A stretch of 64,000 nucleotides of DNA from Palaemon carinicauda. Its lineage: Eukaryota > Arthropoda > Malacostraca > Decapoda > Palaemonidae. Positions 1 through 11,942 of the stretch are shown in pieces. The stretch lies in NCBI RefSeq assembly GCF_036898095.1, contig NC_090729.1, positions 157,026,366-157,090,365 on the forward strand, written 5' to 3'. A model generated the notes under the pieces. The model saw only the letters and a list, made by a program, of their open reading frames with translations. It ran no database searches and was not told the DNA's origin. The first letter of the stretch is position 1. Every line of letters begins with the position of its first letter. The position numbers were made by a program, and so were the translations under genes.

Positions 1-250
1 TAAGAATTTTCGGAATTTGAGCAATCTTGTCATTTACAATCTATTGAGAAGTTTAAACATCATATCACAGTTTTGAATTGTTCTCAACATTATTCAAAAA
101 AAAGTTAGTTTCTGTTGTATCTAATTTGGATTTCTGTCTTTCCAATTTAAGAATAAATTACGGCAAATTTATTCTATCTCTATATTTGCCTCTTTTCTTT
201 GATTTCCGTTATAGTCAGGTTCACTATGTAATTTCACCAGAATTTTGTGG

Positions 251-347
251 AGTAGAGGTCCCCTTTTTTTGTTTTTGTTTCATTTGTTGATGTCGGCTAC
301 TTCCCAAAATTGGGGGAAGTGCCTTGGTATATGGATGTATGTATTAA
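251..347 (+). repeat. 3' end of a truncated LINE (short copy)
   Basis: About 95 bases that match, in the same reading order, the complement of 4,494-4,565: a tract around GTAGAGGTCCCC, a T-rich run, GATGTCGGCTAC, the GGGGGAAGTGCC block and a TATGGATGTATG tail. The shared 3' tail of short TATG units and the 5' truncation suit a non-LTR retrotransposon 3' end. No coding part remains here. Confidence 0.55.
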
Positions 348-1057
348 AACTAAATATTTTTGAAAACATTATTGTATAACGAAGCTGAAACTATCCATGA
401 CATATGAGACGGTTAGCTGCTACTGCAATCAGAAAAAAACGTTTCCTTTTGCCCTGCTATCTTGAATTTTACCGAATGGTTACCTTAAAAAAGTTTTCGT
501 CAATATCTCAGCCTGTAAATAACTTAACAATATGGTTTTCACAGGTAGGCCGCCATTTTCAGGGTCAAGGAATCCAAGTAAAATAGCTAGATTCAATCAC
601 AAAAATTTTTGCCTGAAATAGCCTATTCCGTTTGATTGAATGTTTTACAATTGATTAGACATGAACGTTTCACTGAGTGTCCATTAGGAACCAACATGCT
701 CTTCAGGAAAGAAAGAAAGAAAAAAAAACCTATCTAGGCAACCAGGAGTCATCGCATATCATCACCACTATCATTAGTTTCATATTTGTTCTGTGCGTAC
801 TTGTCATTGTGACATTCACTGCCACACTGGCAAAACTCAGTGTAGGTTAGGTTCTATGATCTTCAACATCTGGCAGAGGAAAAGTTTGTTTGGGTGCAGT
901 AGCAGCTAACCATCTCATCTGTCATGGGTAGTTTCAGCTTGCCATCGGACTCATTAAGGTTGCCTTTCTTCAGAGGATCCTGCAGAGCAATGCTTGCCCG
1001 TCCTTGCACTCTGGCTTGGATATTTCGCTACCATCATGGACGATGTACATACATACA

Positions 1058-1058
<1 letters not shown>

Positions 1059-1136
<78 letters not shown>
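1059..1136. repeat. (ATT)n microsatellite
   Basis: About 26 uninterrupted ATT units. It directly abuts the interspersed repeat that follows and looks like that repeat's 3' tail read on the opposite strand. Long I- or N-rich open frames over it are artefacts of the repeat. Confidence 0.9.
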
Positions 1137-1712
1137 GCAAGCTAGGTTATAACCCTGGTTGGAAAAGCAAGATGCTATAAACCCAAGGGCTCCAACAGGG
1201 AAAAATAGCCTAGTGAGGAAAAGAAACAAGGAAATAAATAAACTGCAAGAGAAAAATATACAATCAAAATAAAATAATTCAAGAACGGTAACAGTATTAA
1301 ATTAGATCTTTCACATAGAAACTATAAAAAAGAATATAAATCAGATAGAACAGCATGCCCGAGTGTACCCCTAAGCAAGAGAACTCTAATGCAAGACAGT
1401 GGAAGACCATGGTGCAGAGGCTATGACACCACCCAAGACCAGAGAACAATGGTTTAATTTTGGAATGTCCTTCTAGAAGAAGAAGAATTGTCTGGTAATC
1501 TCAGTGTTGTCAGGTGTATGAGGACATAGGAGTATGTAAAAAGAATAGGCTAGACTATTAGGTGTATGTGTAGGCAAAGAAAAAATAAGCCGTACCCAGA
1601 GAGAGGTATCCAATGTAGTACTGTCTGGTCAGTCAAAGGATACAATATCTCTAGCGGAGGTATCTCAACGGGTGGCTGTTGCCCTGGCCAACCTACTACC
1701 TACATATGTACT
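1137..1712 (-). repeat. Unclassified interspersed repeat, copy A
   Basis: A diverged sequence that recurs in reverse complement at 7,665-8,297. Shared blocks include the tract beginning GCAAGCTAGGTTATAACCC, CCAACAGGGAAAAATAGCC, the stretch about a gene-like 'GTGTACCC...AAGCAAGAGAAC', AGAAGAATTGT, CTCAGTGTTGTCAGGTGTATGAGGA and GTGTATGTGTAGGCAAAG. In the opposite orientation it ends in (AAT)n, as a non-LTR retroelement would. I see no coding domain in it. It is a repeat family by internal evidence only; its class is not established. Confidence 0.6.
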
Positions 1713-1929
1713 GTATATGTGCACGTGAAACCATATTTTCCAATGCCGTTTATGGTACTTTTAGTACTAATTCACACCTGAATTTTTATATTCTAAAATG
1801 TGTGGATTAATATTAGCAAATATAAAAACGTCATGAACGAATTAGTGACAAAATTGTCTTATATAAGTAATGTTTTGACTAAAATATATACATGAAATTT
1901 TGCATTAAGGTGAATGTCACCCAGTTTCA

Positions 1930-1970
1930 TTTGCTGAGAGGCACAAGTTCGAATCCTAGTCAGGGTAGCA
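1930..1970 (+). other. Possible tRNA-derived SINE B-box relic
   Basis: The motif AGTTCGAATCCT at about 1,947 resembles the RNA polymerase III B box of tRNA genes. No tRNA cloverleaf or A box can be built around it. At most it is a relic of a tRNA-derived SINE, and chance is possible. Confidence 0.25.
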
Positions 1971-2061
1971 TCACGTCACGTATTGATTTTCATTTCGTAC
2001 GAGTTTTACCTAAGGAAAAGTAAATTCAGTATTGATGATTTTTGCGTTTGTTATTCATTAC

Positions 2062-2432
<371 letters not shown>

Positions 2433-2666
2433 TTTAAAAGATATACATAAATGTGTGTGATTCTTAATTGCAACAGTAACCTCATTTTGTTTCTGATTCC
2501 CTATAAATTTTTTGCTTCACTTGTCCCCGGCCTCATTTCGAGCTGAAATCACGAGAAAGAACCGTTTACCTTCAGTGTTAAAACTTGATCCGATACACAT
2601 GCTACAAGGGATAACATTTGTAATATTGCATCGTAGTGCTTTTGATATATACACAAACACATATAC

Positions 2667-2671
<5 letters not shown>

Positions 2672-2700
<29 letters not shown>

Positions 2701-2721
2701 TAAAATATATATACATATACA

Positions 2722-2797
<76 letters not shown>
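2672..2797. repeat. (TA)n microsatellite
   Basis: Two (TA)n blocks separated by a short spacer. The second block starts with TATACAGTATATA, a CAG interruption between TA units. Confidence 0.85.
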
Positions 2798-2799
<2 letters not shown>

Positions 2800-3006
2800 A
2801 TTCCATTTCCCCCAGCAATAGTGTTCCAAGGAATGTAATTTGACTGTAACCTACAAAGTACATAGTTTACTGTTAATCTAATTTTGAATATATCTGTCAA
2901 TCCCTTTCGGGGGCCTTCCTTTTCTACTTTGTCCTAGTCCTAAGAAATAATTCAGTTTCACTACTTGACCGAGTCACCTAAAAAAACTGTGATCCTTTCA
3001 ATTATT

Positions 3007-3190
3007 CTAACCCTTTTTTCCACATGAATTCTTGTCAGATCGCATACTATGTAAGCATTTCATTTCAACATCGAGCATTTTGCTTTCATCCACGTTCAAT
3101 GGGAACACTTTACTACTATAAAGAAGAGCTGATTCGCCAATCCCTTCATATATCCTTGCATTGGCTTCTACCTTTCTTGCTTCTATTCTG
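3007..3190 (-). pseudogene. LINE C-terminal fragment
   Basis: On the minus strand a short open stretch reads like the region downstream of the reverse transcriptase in decapod LINEs. It contains a segment ALLYSSKVF followed by an acidic/basic linker and VEMKCLHSM, comparable to the LLYGSE...EMKCLRSM pattern typical of those proteins. It resembles the intact-looking copy at 4,744-5,148 but is shorter and more diverged. It has no catalytic motifs and is a relic. Confidence 0.5.
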
Positions 3191-3369
3191 TGATTCTCCT
3201 CTTCTCTCATCATATCATTATCCATAATATTTATTTTCAGATACCAAAATGAATCATTCACTCTATTCTTGAGCTTTTTTCCCTCGCATTTAGCTGCAAA
3301 TGCCTTAAATTAAAGGTTTCCCTCGATGGCCAAAAAGAGCAAAAGCGTATGCGTAATAGGGTTGAATGG

Positions 3370-3373
<4 letters not shown>

Positions 3374-3412
<39 letters not shown>

Positions 3413-3418
3413 TGTTCG
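3374..3418. repeat. (TG)n microsatellite
   Basis: About 16 TG units, then a short TATG/TG tail. Confidence 0.85.
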
Positions 3419-3649
3419 TCACACTGTGGAACAGTTTTGGGTTAAAATGTAGGCCATGTATAACATTGGAAGTTTGACCACACATGGGGACTCATCCACG
3501 ATTCAACAATTAAAATGAATGAGACAGTAGCCATTGTGGGTTTTTTTTCTGTTTTTAGTCATCTACTATTGGCGAAGTGGCTGGTGTTGAAGAGAAAATT
3601 GATATACAGTGCGTATATATGCATATGTAAAGCATAAACAAACAAACAA

Positions 3650-3870
3650 ATGTAGCCGTTTCTAGTCCACTGCAAGACAAAGGCCTCACATGTTCATAGT
3701 CCTGTCTGGGGTTTGGCCCTTTTCATAACCACGCTGGCCACTGCGGATTAGTGATGATGGAGACCTTAGTCTGATCGCTCACAACAAACCAACCAAGTAT
3801 GGGGGACTCTGACTAGTACAGCTTTGCTGATCATGGCGATACAAAACCCTTTCACCACGTTTAGGTAACA
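3650..3870 (-). repeat. LINE 3' region fragment
   Basis: The block AGTCCACTGCAAGACAAAGGCCTC recurs, slightly diverged, at 8,322, where it is the end of a LINE coding region read on the minus strand. Here only about 200 bases remain, bordered by AAAC and TA-rich sequence. It is a 5'-truncated or decayed copy of the same broad LINE group. Confidence 0.45.
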
Positions 3871-3926
3871 CCACTTAGAAAGGCATATGTTAAACAAGAA
3901 TATATATGTATATATTATACACACAC

Positions 3927-3928
<2 letters not shown>

Positions 3929-3983
<55 letters not shown>
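3929..3983. repeat. (TA)n microsatellite, followed by TAGA/TCTA units
   Basis: About 27 TA units. Short (TAGA)n and (TCTA)n runs that could pair with each other follow at 4,006-4,062. Confidence 0.85.
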
Positions 3984-3987
<4 letters not shown>

Positions 3988-4493
3988 TTATATATATTCT
4001 AGTTAGATAGGTAGATAGATAGATAAATAGTTAGAGAGAGACTCTATCTATCTATCTATCTATATGTATATATATACACACACGCACACGCACAATATAT
4101 GTATGGGCTATAAGTATGCATCAGTATATAAGGGTTAGAATATATTAATAAGTTGTTCAGTTAGTTTTGATGTAGTTAGGCCATTTCGAGGGAATGCAAG
4201 GTGATAAATTAGTGACAGGTTGTACGAGTAATGTAGCATTGTTGTAAAGAGAGAGGGAAGCTGGGTTGATAGTCTGATGGAGTGTTTGAACAAAAAGGCA
4301 ATATTATCAGTAGAGTGTCTGTGTGAGTTAAAGGTGGGTGGCGTTGTGTGTTGATCCGAATGCTAATGTGACTTTGGAATATGTTTGCTACAAATTTTTC
4401 CTTAATTAGATCGTTATCGGTGTTTGACTCATCACATTTTCAGTGGAGTCACCCCATTTAAGGGAAAAGCATGTGCATAAATATACATACATA

Positions 4494-5155
4494 CATATAC
4501 CAAGGCACTTCCCCCAATTTTGGGGGTAGCCGACATCAACAAATGAAACAAAACAAAAAAGGGGACCTCTACTCTCTACGTTCCTTCAGCCTAACAAGGG
4601 ACTCAACCGAGTTCAGCTGGTACTGCTAGGGTGCCCCAGCCCACCCTCCCACATTATCCACCACAGATGAAGCTTCATAATGCTGAGTCCCCTACTGCTG
4701 CTACCTCCGCGGTCATCTAAGGCACCGGAGGAAGCAGCAGGGCCTACCGGAACTGCGTCACAATCGCTCGCCATTCATTCCTATTTCTAGCACGCTCTCT
4801 TGCCTCTCTCACATCTATCCTCCTATCACCCAAAGCTTCCTTCACTCCATCCATCCACCCAAACCTTGGCCTTCCTCTTGTACTTCGCCCATCAACTCTT
4901 GCATTCATCACCTTCTTTAGCAGACAGCCATTTTCCATTCTCTCAACATGGCCAAACCACCTCAACACATTCATATCCACTCTAGCTGCTAACTCATTTC
5001 TTACACACGTTCTCACTCTCACCAATTCGTTCCTAACCCTATCTACTCGAGATACACCAGCCATACTCCTTAGACACTTCATCTCAAACACATTCAATTT
5101 CTTTCTCTCCGTCACTTTCATTCCCCACAACTCCGATCCATTCATCACATCATGA
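4494..5155 (-). mobile_element. 5'-truncated LINE, C-terminal end and 3' UTR
   Basis: The minus strand has a 134-codon open frame (5,148 to 4,744) that matches the C-terminal part of LINE endonuclease/reverse-transcriptase proteins. Visible are a NGSELWGMK segment, EMKCLRSMAGVSR, a RWFGHVERM motif, GRPRFGWMDGVKE and a final ARNRNEWR segment. It is followed by about 240 bases of 3' UTR ending in a TATG-repeat tail. The reverse-transcriptase domain itself is absent, which is the usual result of 5' truncation on insertion. The same 3' end occurs at 251-347. Confidence 0.75.
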
Positions 5156-5562
5156 ATATAAATACCATTAAAGAAGAGAAATATAGGATAGAATCTATGT
5201 TGTTATCCTCATGCTGTACATTAGAGGCGCTCAGTATCACCATGCACTTGCTGGTTACTGATGTCAAAGTACCGCGAATTGGACAGCAGTTTCACCAAAG
5301 TTTGTGATGTACATTTTCGGGATGCTTGCCTGTTTAGTGTTTACTCCATTATAATTATTTTAAAATTTCAAACCAAATTAAAGTGCAGATAATAGCAGAA
5401 GACGAGACTTATATTTATTATTTAACTGTTATCGTTTTACACAAGGCTTTGGAGTAAATTTGAAAACACGTTTTTTTTTCTAACTCAGTAATATTACCGA
5501 CAATATCCATATTCACTAGAATTATGTAAAAAATAAAGAAAATAAAACATACACACACACAC

Positions 5563-5564
<2 letters not shown>

Positions 5565-5641
<77 letters not shown>
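5565..5641. repeat. (TA)n microsatellite
   Basis: About 37 TA units flanked by short AC and TG runs. Confidence 0.85.
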
Positions 5642-5644
<3 letters not shown>

Positions 5645-5659
5645 GTGTATATATGTATG

Positions 5660-6830
5660 TGTGTGTATTAGTCAAGGGGACTGTTGAAGTGGTGCCCTTC
5701 TATGTCACAGATCCTCTCGGAACATACCAAGAATTCTCCCCTCTCTACAAGAGGGCGTGGCATCTACAGCATGCTAAAGGCCATACCTCCTCAGCTCCTT
5801 GTGGTATCTTGTCGAACCCTACTCCAAGTAGTTAACTTTGGCGACCAGTTTCAAATCTCACATGCTCATATTTTTTGTTAAACATCGTCATAACTAACAT
5901 TACTTATTTAATTTTGAAATAGAAAACATACAGTACAAAGTGAGGCATCAGAATGTTGAATGGCACAAGATGATCACTGTCTTGTGTGACACCGTTTGAG
6001 AGCCTGTCTCAAAGAACTTAGGGCACCTTTACTCCTGTCGTTATTTCGTCCCTGTATTTAACCGTTGTTTGACATTAGCTTTTATGACCGTAGGAAAAAA
6101 TGTTAAGGATGGGATTGTCGTTACCGTGTACCGTGTATCTATGGTGATGGCTGTCAAGGCAATTTGCTACGTGGAAGTGATTCCGAAAATTTTAAATCAA
6201 TCAATCATTATGTTGATATTAGCTTGGCCATTATTTATTATTGTTTATGATTGCTTATATACAAAAAGAATTAAGACCATTTAATTTACGTATACGTAAA
6301 TGTCATGTAAAATATGACTACATATGAGAACCTGCAAATAATAATGTTTTTACTCGTACTAGTAGAAGTGACAAATGGATGCCTTCATACGTACACGTGT
6401 TAATATCCATATTTGTAATCTGCCTCCATACACCACGCAAATTCAAATATTACCATCACTTGGGTGACGAAAAGGATTCTCTATTGTATGGTTTTACAAA
6501 TGTTTTGGCATTATATCAACAAAAGTCAATTATGTTAATAAACGCCTTTGAATGTAGACGCCGGAACCGGAAGTAGAGACAAAAGTGAAGTACTGCTTAG
6601 TAAAAATAAGACTCTTGAGAGCAGGAATAGACCTACTCGGGACATGTTTATTCAACGTTTTGTTTTCTCAGCCATATTTACAAATGGCCTGTTCCACGCT
6701 TAGCTTTGTTATTTTGTCTTTATATTATTGTTTATCTTAAGTTATTCTTCCCTTTTAACAAAAGATTGTCCTGTATTGAGGGAAGTTTTTTAACAGGTTA
6801 ATTGCTGTTTTGGTGAGTTCCAGACGAAGA
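5660..6830. other. Unassigned non-coding stretch
   Basis: I see no gene, repeat array or mobile-element end that I can support here. Short open frames exist on both strands but none shows a recognisable domain. Confidence 0.4.
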
Positions 6831-6831
6831 T

Positions 6832-6832
6832 G

Positions 6833-6911
<79 letters not shown>
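6832..6911. repeat. (AAT)n microsatellite
   Basis: About 26 AAT units, nearly perfect. Confidence 0.9.
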
Positions 6912-6912
<1 letters not shown>

Positions 6913-7016
6913 TCCACGTGTTTTAGTACTGTGCCTTATTACTACCTGATAATTACTTGAATCTGGTCAGTAACAATATATAAAGATACTATATAAAAAC
7001 AAACGTTCCTGACCTT

Positions 7017-7019
<3 letters not shown>

Positions 7020-7105
<86 letters not shown>
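7020..7105. repeat. (TC)n microsatellite
   Basis: About 42 TC units without interruption. A repeating E-R open frame on the minus strand is an artefact. Confidence 0.9.
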
Positions 7106-7112
<7 letters not shown>

Positions 7113-7548
7113 GAATGAAATGTAACACGTGACATTTTTGTTGCCATTTCTCGTGCTTTGCAATCAAAGCCGGTTTTGTTTGTTCTTTTTTATTCTTGGA
7201 TGATGCGTGTATTCGGTGTCAATTTAAGGATGGATAGATACACATATTTTCACTTAATTACTTCAATTTAGCTTTGACTGATTCTTTGCTGTAGAGGTAA
7301 AACTGCCATTTTACAGTTTGATTTGTATAGAAATGCCTCAACCATGCGCATTCAAGACACTGTAAGGAATGTTGACGGGTAAAAATGGCAAAATGATGTC
7401 ATTGAAAGGGAGCCAACAACGCAAGCAAGTTAGTTGGCAGTATTAGGCATAGTGAGGAACCACGTTGTCATGCGGTGTGTGGTTTGAATAGAAAAACTAT
7501 GTATTTTTATAGTTGAACCCAAAGACTTTTAAAAAACCTACTTCTTAG

Positions 7549-7552
<4 letters not shown>

Positions 7553-7629
<77 letters not shown>
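7553..7629. repeat. (TA)n microsatellite
   Basis: About 35 TA units. Confidence 0.85.
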
Positions 7630-7664
7630 GGCTGTATCTAACTTTGTATATGTATCACCGTCTA

Positions 7665-8297
7665 CCTTTAGAGAGTTTTGGATCTTTTGACTGGCCAGAT
7701 AGTACTACATTGGGTCCCCCTCTCTGGTTACGGCTAATTTTTTCTTTGCCTACACATACACCGAATAATCTGGCCTCTTCTTTCCACAATCTCCTCTGTC
7801 CTCATACACTTGTCAACACTGAGATTACCAAACAATTCTTCTTTGCTCAAGGGGTTAACTTTTGCAATGCATATAATTTTTCAGGGGCCACTGTCCTCTT
7901 GGTAAAGGTAGAAGAGACTATTTAGCTATGGTAAGCGGCTCTTATAGGAGAAGGACACTCCTCAAACCATTGTTCTCTAGTCTTGGTTATTGCCATAACC
8001 TATGTACCATGGTCTTGCACTGTCTTGGGTTAGAATTCTCTTGCTTGAGGGTACATTCGGGTACGCTATTCTATCTAGTTTCTCTTTATCTTGATTTATG
8101 AAGTTTTTAGAGTTTATATATGATAGATCTGATTTGATGTTGTTAATGATCTTAAAATATTTTACTTTGATTGTTATTACTTCTCTTGTTGTTTATTTAT
8201 TTCTTTGTTTCCTTTCCTCACAGGGCTATTTTTCCCTGTTGGAGCCCTTGAGCCATTGTCATCATGCTTTTCCAACTAGGGTTGTAGCTCAGATAAT
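7665..8297 (+). repeat. Unclassified interspersed repeat, copy B
   Basis: Reverse-complement counterpart of 1,137-1,712. Matching blocks in order include CTTTTGACTGGCCAGA, CTTTGCCTACACATACACC, CCTCATACACTTGTCAACACTGAGATTACC, CCATGGTCTTGCACTGTCTTGGGTTAGA, TCCCTGTTGGAGCCCTTG and CTTTTCCAACTAGGGTTGTAGC. It ends in (AAT)n, as expected for a 3' tail. It contains about 60 bases more than copy A, so copy A has internal deletions. No coding domain was found. Confidence 0.6.
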
Positions 8298-8321
8298 AAT
8301 AATAATAATAATAATAATTAT
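8296..8321. repeat. (AAT)n shared tail
   Basis: Short AAT array lying exactly between the 3' end of copy B of the interspersed repeat (plus strand) and the 3' end of the LINE on the minus strand. The two retroelement tails meet here. Confidence 0.75.
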
Positions 8322-9341
8322 TAGTCCACTGCAAAACAAAGGCCTCAGACATGTACTTCCACTCGCATTTGTTCATGGTCCTTTTATGTCAATTTATACT
8401 CGCAAAATTTCTTAGTTCGTCAATTCATTCTTTTCGTCCTTCCCCTGCTTCTTTTGCCATCATTTGAGACCCATTCTGTTATTCTTAATGTCCATCTATT
8501 CTCTGCCATTCTCATCGTATGTCTTGCCCATGTCCATTTCTTTTTCTTACATGTTAGATATTCTCCTACTTTTGTTTACTCTCGTATCCATGTTGTTTTT
8601 TTCTGTCTCTTGGTGTTAATCCCATCATTATTCTTTCCAAAGCTCTTTGAGTTGTAATTAGCTTATGTTTTAAGGCTTCATGTTTCTGATGGATAATTTA
8701 ATACTGGTGGGACCTTCTGATTGAAGACTTTTTCTTTTAGAGAAAGTGGCATTTTACTTTTCAGTCTCAATTTGTTTTTAAAAAAAAAAAGCTCCTCATC
8801 CGATGCTTATCATTCTTTTAATTTCGGTGTCATGGTAAAACACTTAATGTCTGTCCTAAGTATATATATTCATTAGCAATCTCTAAAGATTCGTTCCTAA
8901 CCCTTGTTTGTTGTGTCTTCATTTTCATTGAATATTTTCTTAGTTTTACTCATTCATTTTCAGTCCTACATTTCTCTATTCAAATCTTCTATAATCTTTT
9001 ACAATTCCTCCCATGAGTCACTAAACAGAACTGTCTTCTGAAAAATATAAATTTTTAAGGTATTCCCCATTAATACTAATTGCTAAATTTTCCCATTCTA
9101 ATTTTCGAAAAACTTCTTCTAGGAATGCTGTGAATAATTTAGGAGATATGGGGTCTCCCTTTCTAACCTTTTTTCTCAATCTGAATTTTCTCACTATCTT
9201 TATGTAGTTTTAGGATTGGTGTACTACCTGTATAAATATCTCCATGTGTTCTAACATGATGCATGTGTTCCTTGTCTTTGAAGCGCTTTCATTACTGCTG
9301 AAGTTTTGGCAGAATCAAAAGTTTTCTCATACTCTATAAAA
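8322..9341 (-). pseudogene. Decayed LINE reverse transcriptase, 3' part
   Basis: Read on the minus strand from 9,341 down, broken frames show a non-LTR reverse transcriptase: FIEYEKTFDSA at the junction, then an RQGTH segment, then VRKGDPISPKLF with AFLEEVFRKLEWEN. Further on come RAMERIMMGL, W.WARH and KRSRGR blocks typical of RTE-like LINE C-terminal regions, ending in EAFVLQWTN at 8,322. Many frameshifts show an old copy. The upstream piece, with [14 protein letters not shown], lies at 22,945-23,014, on the far side of DIRS-like element 1, so this LINE was the insertion target. The clade is my inference from motif style. Confidence 0.7.
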
Positions 9342-9385
9342 CGGATTTTGAGCAAAGCGAAAAATCTATTTTTGGGTGAGATGGC

Positions 9386-9706
9386 CATGTCGTCCTGATG
9401 GAAGTTCTTAAAGGGTAGCTTCCTTGGGTATATATAACTATGGCGATATTCCCAGAGAATTTACCTTAAGGTACCCAGAATTCTAACTCCTGGAGCGAAT
9501 ATCCCTAATAAAAGAACCAGGGATATCGCGAAATATCAGAGGACGTATTCTTGACACGCCACATAGCAATCTGCACCCCGAACAGAGTTACCACTTCGAA
9601 GGGGTCAATTGGCAAGAAAACGAAAACGAGAAAGAAAGGAGAGCCGCTCGCAAGGTATCTCTCCTCTCCCGTTTCGTAAGCGTGCATTGCGCCGCTCACG
9701 GCGCCA
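9386..9706 (+). repeat. Inverted terminal repeat, left, element 1
   Basis: About 320 bp, matched in reverse complement by 17,673-17,913 plus 22,841-22,930 with a few mismatches. It runs from CCATGTCGTCCTGATGG to GCGCCGCTCACGGCGCCAT. A non-repeated outer tip (9,342-9,385) lies beyond it, as in other DIRS-like elements. It holds the 3' end of the element on the coding strand. Confidence 0.85.
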
Positions 9707-9796
9707 TATGTATTCCTTGTAGCGATACACGAGGTGCTACAGATACTGTATGTAGGGAGGGGACCTACAGCCCTTTAAAAGAAAGGGAAGGGCGGG

Positions 9797-9891
9797 TCCA
9801 TCAGGACGACATGGCCATCTCACCCAAAAATAGATTTTTCGCTTCGCTCAAAATCCGTTTTTTGGGCTCAAGCCATGTCGTCCTGATGGAA
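9797..9891. repeat. Internal complementary region (ICR), element 1
   Basis: The first half is the reverse complement of the left outer end (9,342 onward). The second half, starting TTTTTTGGGCTCAAGCC, is the reverse complement of the right outer end (to 22,944). The two are fused head to head at a T run. In DIRS-type replication such a region is thought to template circularisation of the cDNA. Its position between the recombinase stop (10,806) and the left inverted repeat is as in the family. Confidence 0.85.
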
Positions 9892-10805
9892 GTATACCAG
9901 AGCATTACTGTATCTGTGGATTCTCAAAACGTGCCGTACTCCCCGAAGGTATTTCCCGGCTAACTAGACCTAGAGACCTAAGATGTTACCGTCATACATC
10001 TTTTCAACTAACCATCGACCATGTTAGTGCTTCCTGCCCCCTACAGGGAAGAGTCCTACTAGACTCTGGAAAAGTCTCGAAGAGTACATATACCTATGTA
10101 TGAATAACAGACAAGCCAATATAGTGGTCTCACCCTATATCATGTAAAGCAGAGTTTGTAAAGAACCACTGAGTCAATATGGAATATCGACCAGTTTTTC
10201 CGTTTAATACTGGATTGGACAAAGGTTTATATCCGAGTAGGCGGAAAACTTGCATATCCGCCACCGTCCCCTCAGGGCATAGAGTCCTCCCGCCAAGGGA
10301 AAGCATAAACCAATGCAAAGAATGCTTGCATAAAGGAACAATCTATTAGAATTATCCCAGATAAATATACATAGAACGTAATGCAAAATTATATCAAATA
10401 AATTGACACAGGTGAAGGAGACGCAAGGTTCACAAGAACTAGTTTATTGACAAACAATAAATAAAACAGGTTAAACAACCACTATATATATATAAGAGGA
10501 GGATAACCAACAAATGAGCATAAGCATGATAGTAAACAGAAACTTGTTTATCTGAAAGAAAAACATTAGCGCCACTTTTAATATACTTAGGTATCAAAAT
10601 CATAAAAGTCTGTATTACTAATCAGTTACATTAGCGTTGGAAACGCTCGGCACACATGTCTGCACTTATGCTAGGTTCACCTTTGAAAGTGGAACAGTCA
10701 ATGTGGGCAACCCAGTGCCCTAACACCTTGTTTGTAGAACAGTTCGTAACTACACACTCACCCCGGAATTAATCGTCCCAATTAAAACCACTGTTCCTCG
10801 CAGAG
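9892..10805 (-). other. 3' non-coding part of DIRS element 1
   Basis: Between the recombinase stop and the ICR. Related to 24,463-25,292 and 35,503-36,328 in the other elements by position, but less similar. No coding domain seen. Confidence 0.6.
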
Positions 10806-11942
10806 TTAAACAGCAGGGTTAACGACACTACCCACTGCTACCACAGACCTCTTTAGTTGCTCCACTTGCTTCGCATAGTGACGAAAGAACACTCTGGAAG
10901 ACTTCCAGCCACTGTATGAACGAAGATGTTCAAAATCCATACAATTAAAGAAATTTAAGGATGAGGCAACTTTCCTCGGATCGTGACCTGCGCGTGTACT
11001 GTCTGGATCCGCTCTGCGAATAAAATAGGTGATTTTCGTCCTAAGTTGTTTCAGTAATAAATTTGAGCCTGATGTTTCTCCCCTGAATAGTTGACCACCC
11101 CTGAAGTCTGAAGTTCTACGAAGATAGACCTTTAGGCATTCCACTGGACATAGAGATGCATCTTCTTTCAGAGGGCAGATTCTCCAGGGACCCCACCTGT
11201 TGGTGGGTAACAACGTTCTTGGCGAGAAACTTAGGATCCGGAAACAGGTTCAGTTCTCCCCCATTCAAGAACTGAACATGACCCTCCTCTCTCGAGAGGG
11301 CGACAATTTCACTAACCCTGGCCCCTGACGCAAGTGCAAATAGGAAAATAACTTTTTGGGTCAAATCCTTTAAAGCACACTCCTCATTGTTCAACAGCGA
11401 AGCGAAATGAAGAACTTTATCTAAAAACCATGAAATGGGCTTCGGAGGTGCTGATGGTCTGAGCCTAGCACAGGCTTTCGGAATTTTATTAAAAATATCG
11501 TTACCGAGGTCGACCGGGATGGCATATAAAATGGGTCTAGTCAAAGCAGATTTACACGTTGATATTGTGTTGGCTGCTAACCCTTGACCATGGAGGTGGA
11601 TGAAGAGAGATAAGCAGAAGTCCGTCAAGATCTTTTGCGGATTCTTCGCCTTGACAATGGCCACCCATTTCCTCCATGATGACTCATATTGCCTTCTAGT
11701 AGATTTGCACTTATATTCCTCTAGGAAGTCTATACTGTCTTTCGAAATCCCGAAACGTTTTCTCACCGCTAGGGAGAGAAAATCATGAGCTGCAGGTTCC
11801 GGGTTTTCTGTGATGAAGCGCAGACAGTCGACTTCTGAACTCGCTGGGTCAGAACTGGATCTGGTAACGGTAGACACTTCAGCCGTAGTTCCAATGCCAG
11901 AGGGAACCACACGCTGTTCGGCCACTTGTGAGCCACTATTGC
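10806..11942 (-). pseudogene. DIRS tyrosine recombinase, element 1 (frameshifted)
   Basis: Tyrosine recombinase/integrase used by DIRS elements to insert a circular cDNA. The N-terminal helical domain includes ESSWRKWVAIVKAKNP and HLHGQGLAANTISTCKSAL. The catalytic domain shows the first arginine in SGARVSEIVAL, then AGHDPRKVASS (H-x-x-R) and the tyrosine in FFRHYAKQ close to the C terminus. A one-base frameshift near 11,210 separates the first arginine from the rest; the uninterrupted homologue at 25,293-26,398 shows what frame is expected. The start overlaps the end of the reverse-transcriptase/RNase H frame in another phase, and the same overlap is seen in element 3. Confidence 0.82.

Noticed and set aside
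954..1229. Open frames with long Ile or Asn runs
   Set aside because: Translation of the (ATT)n microsatellite.
1940..1965. tRNA gene at the GTTCGAATCC motif
   Set aside because: No acceptor stem, anticodon arm or A box could be paired around it.
5653..5881. Two overlapping plus-strand frames after the (TA)n at 5,565
   Set aside because: About 60 codons each, no recognisable domain, no splice or start support.
6967..7167. Glu-Arg repeat frame
   Set aside because: Translation of the (TC)n microsatellite on the minus strand.
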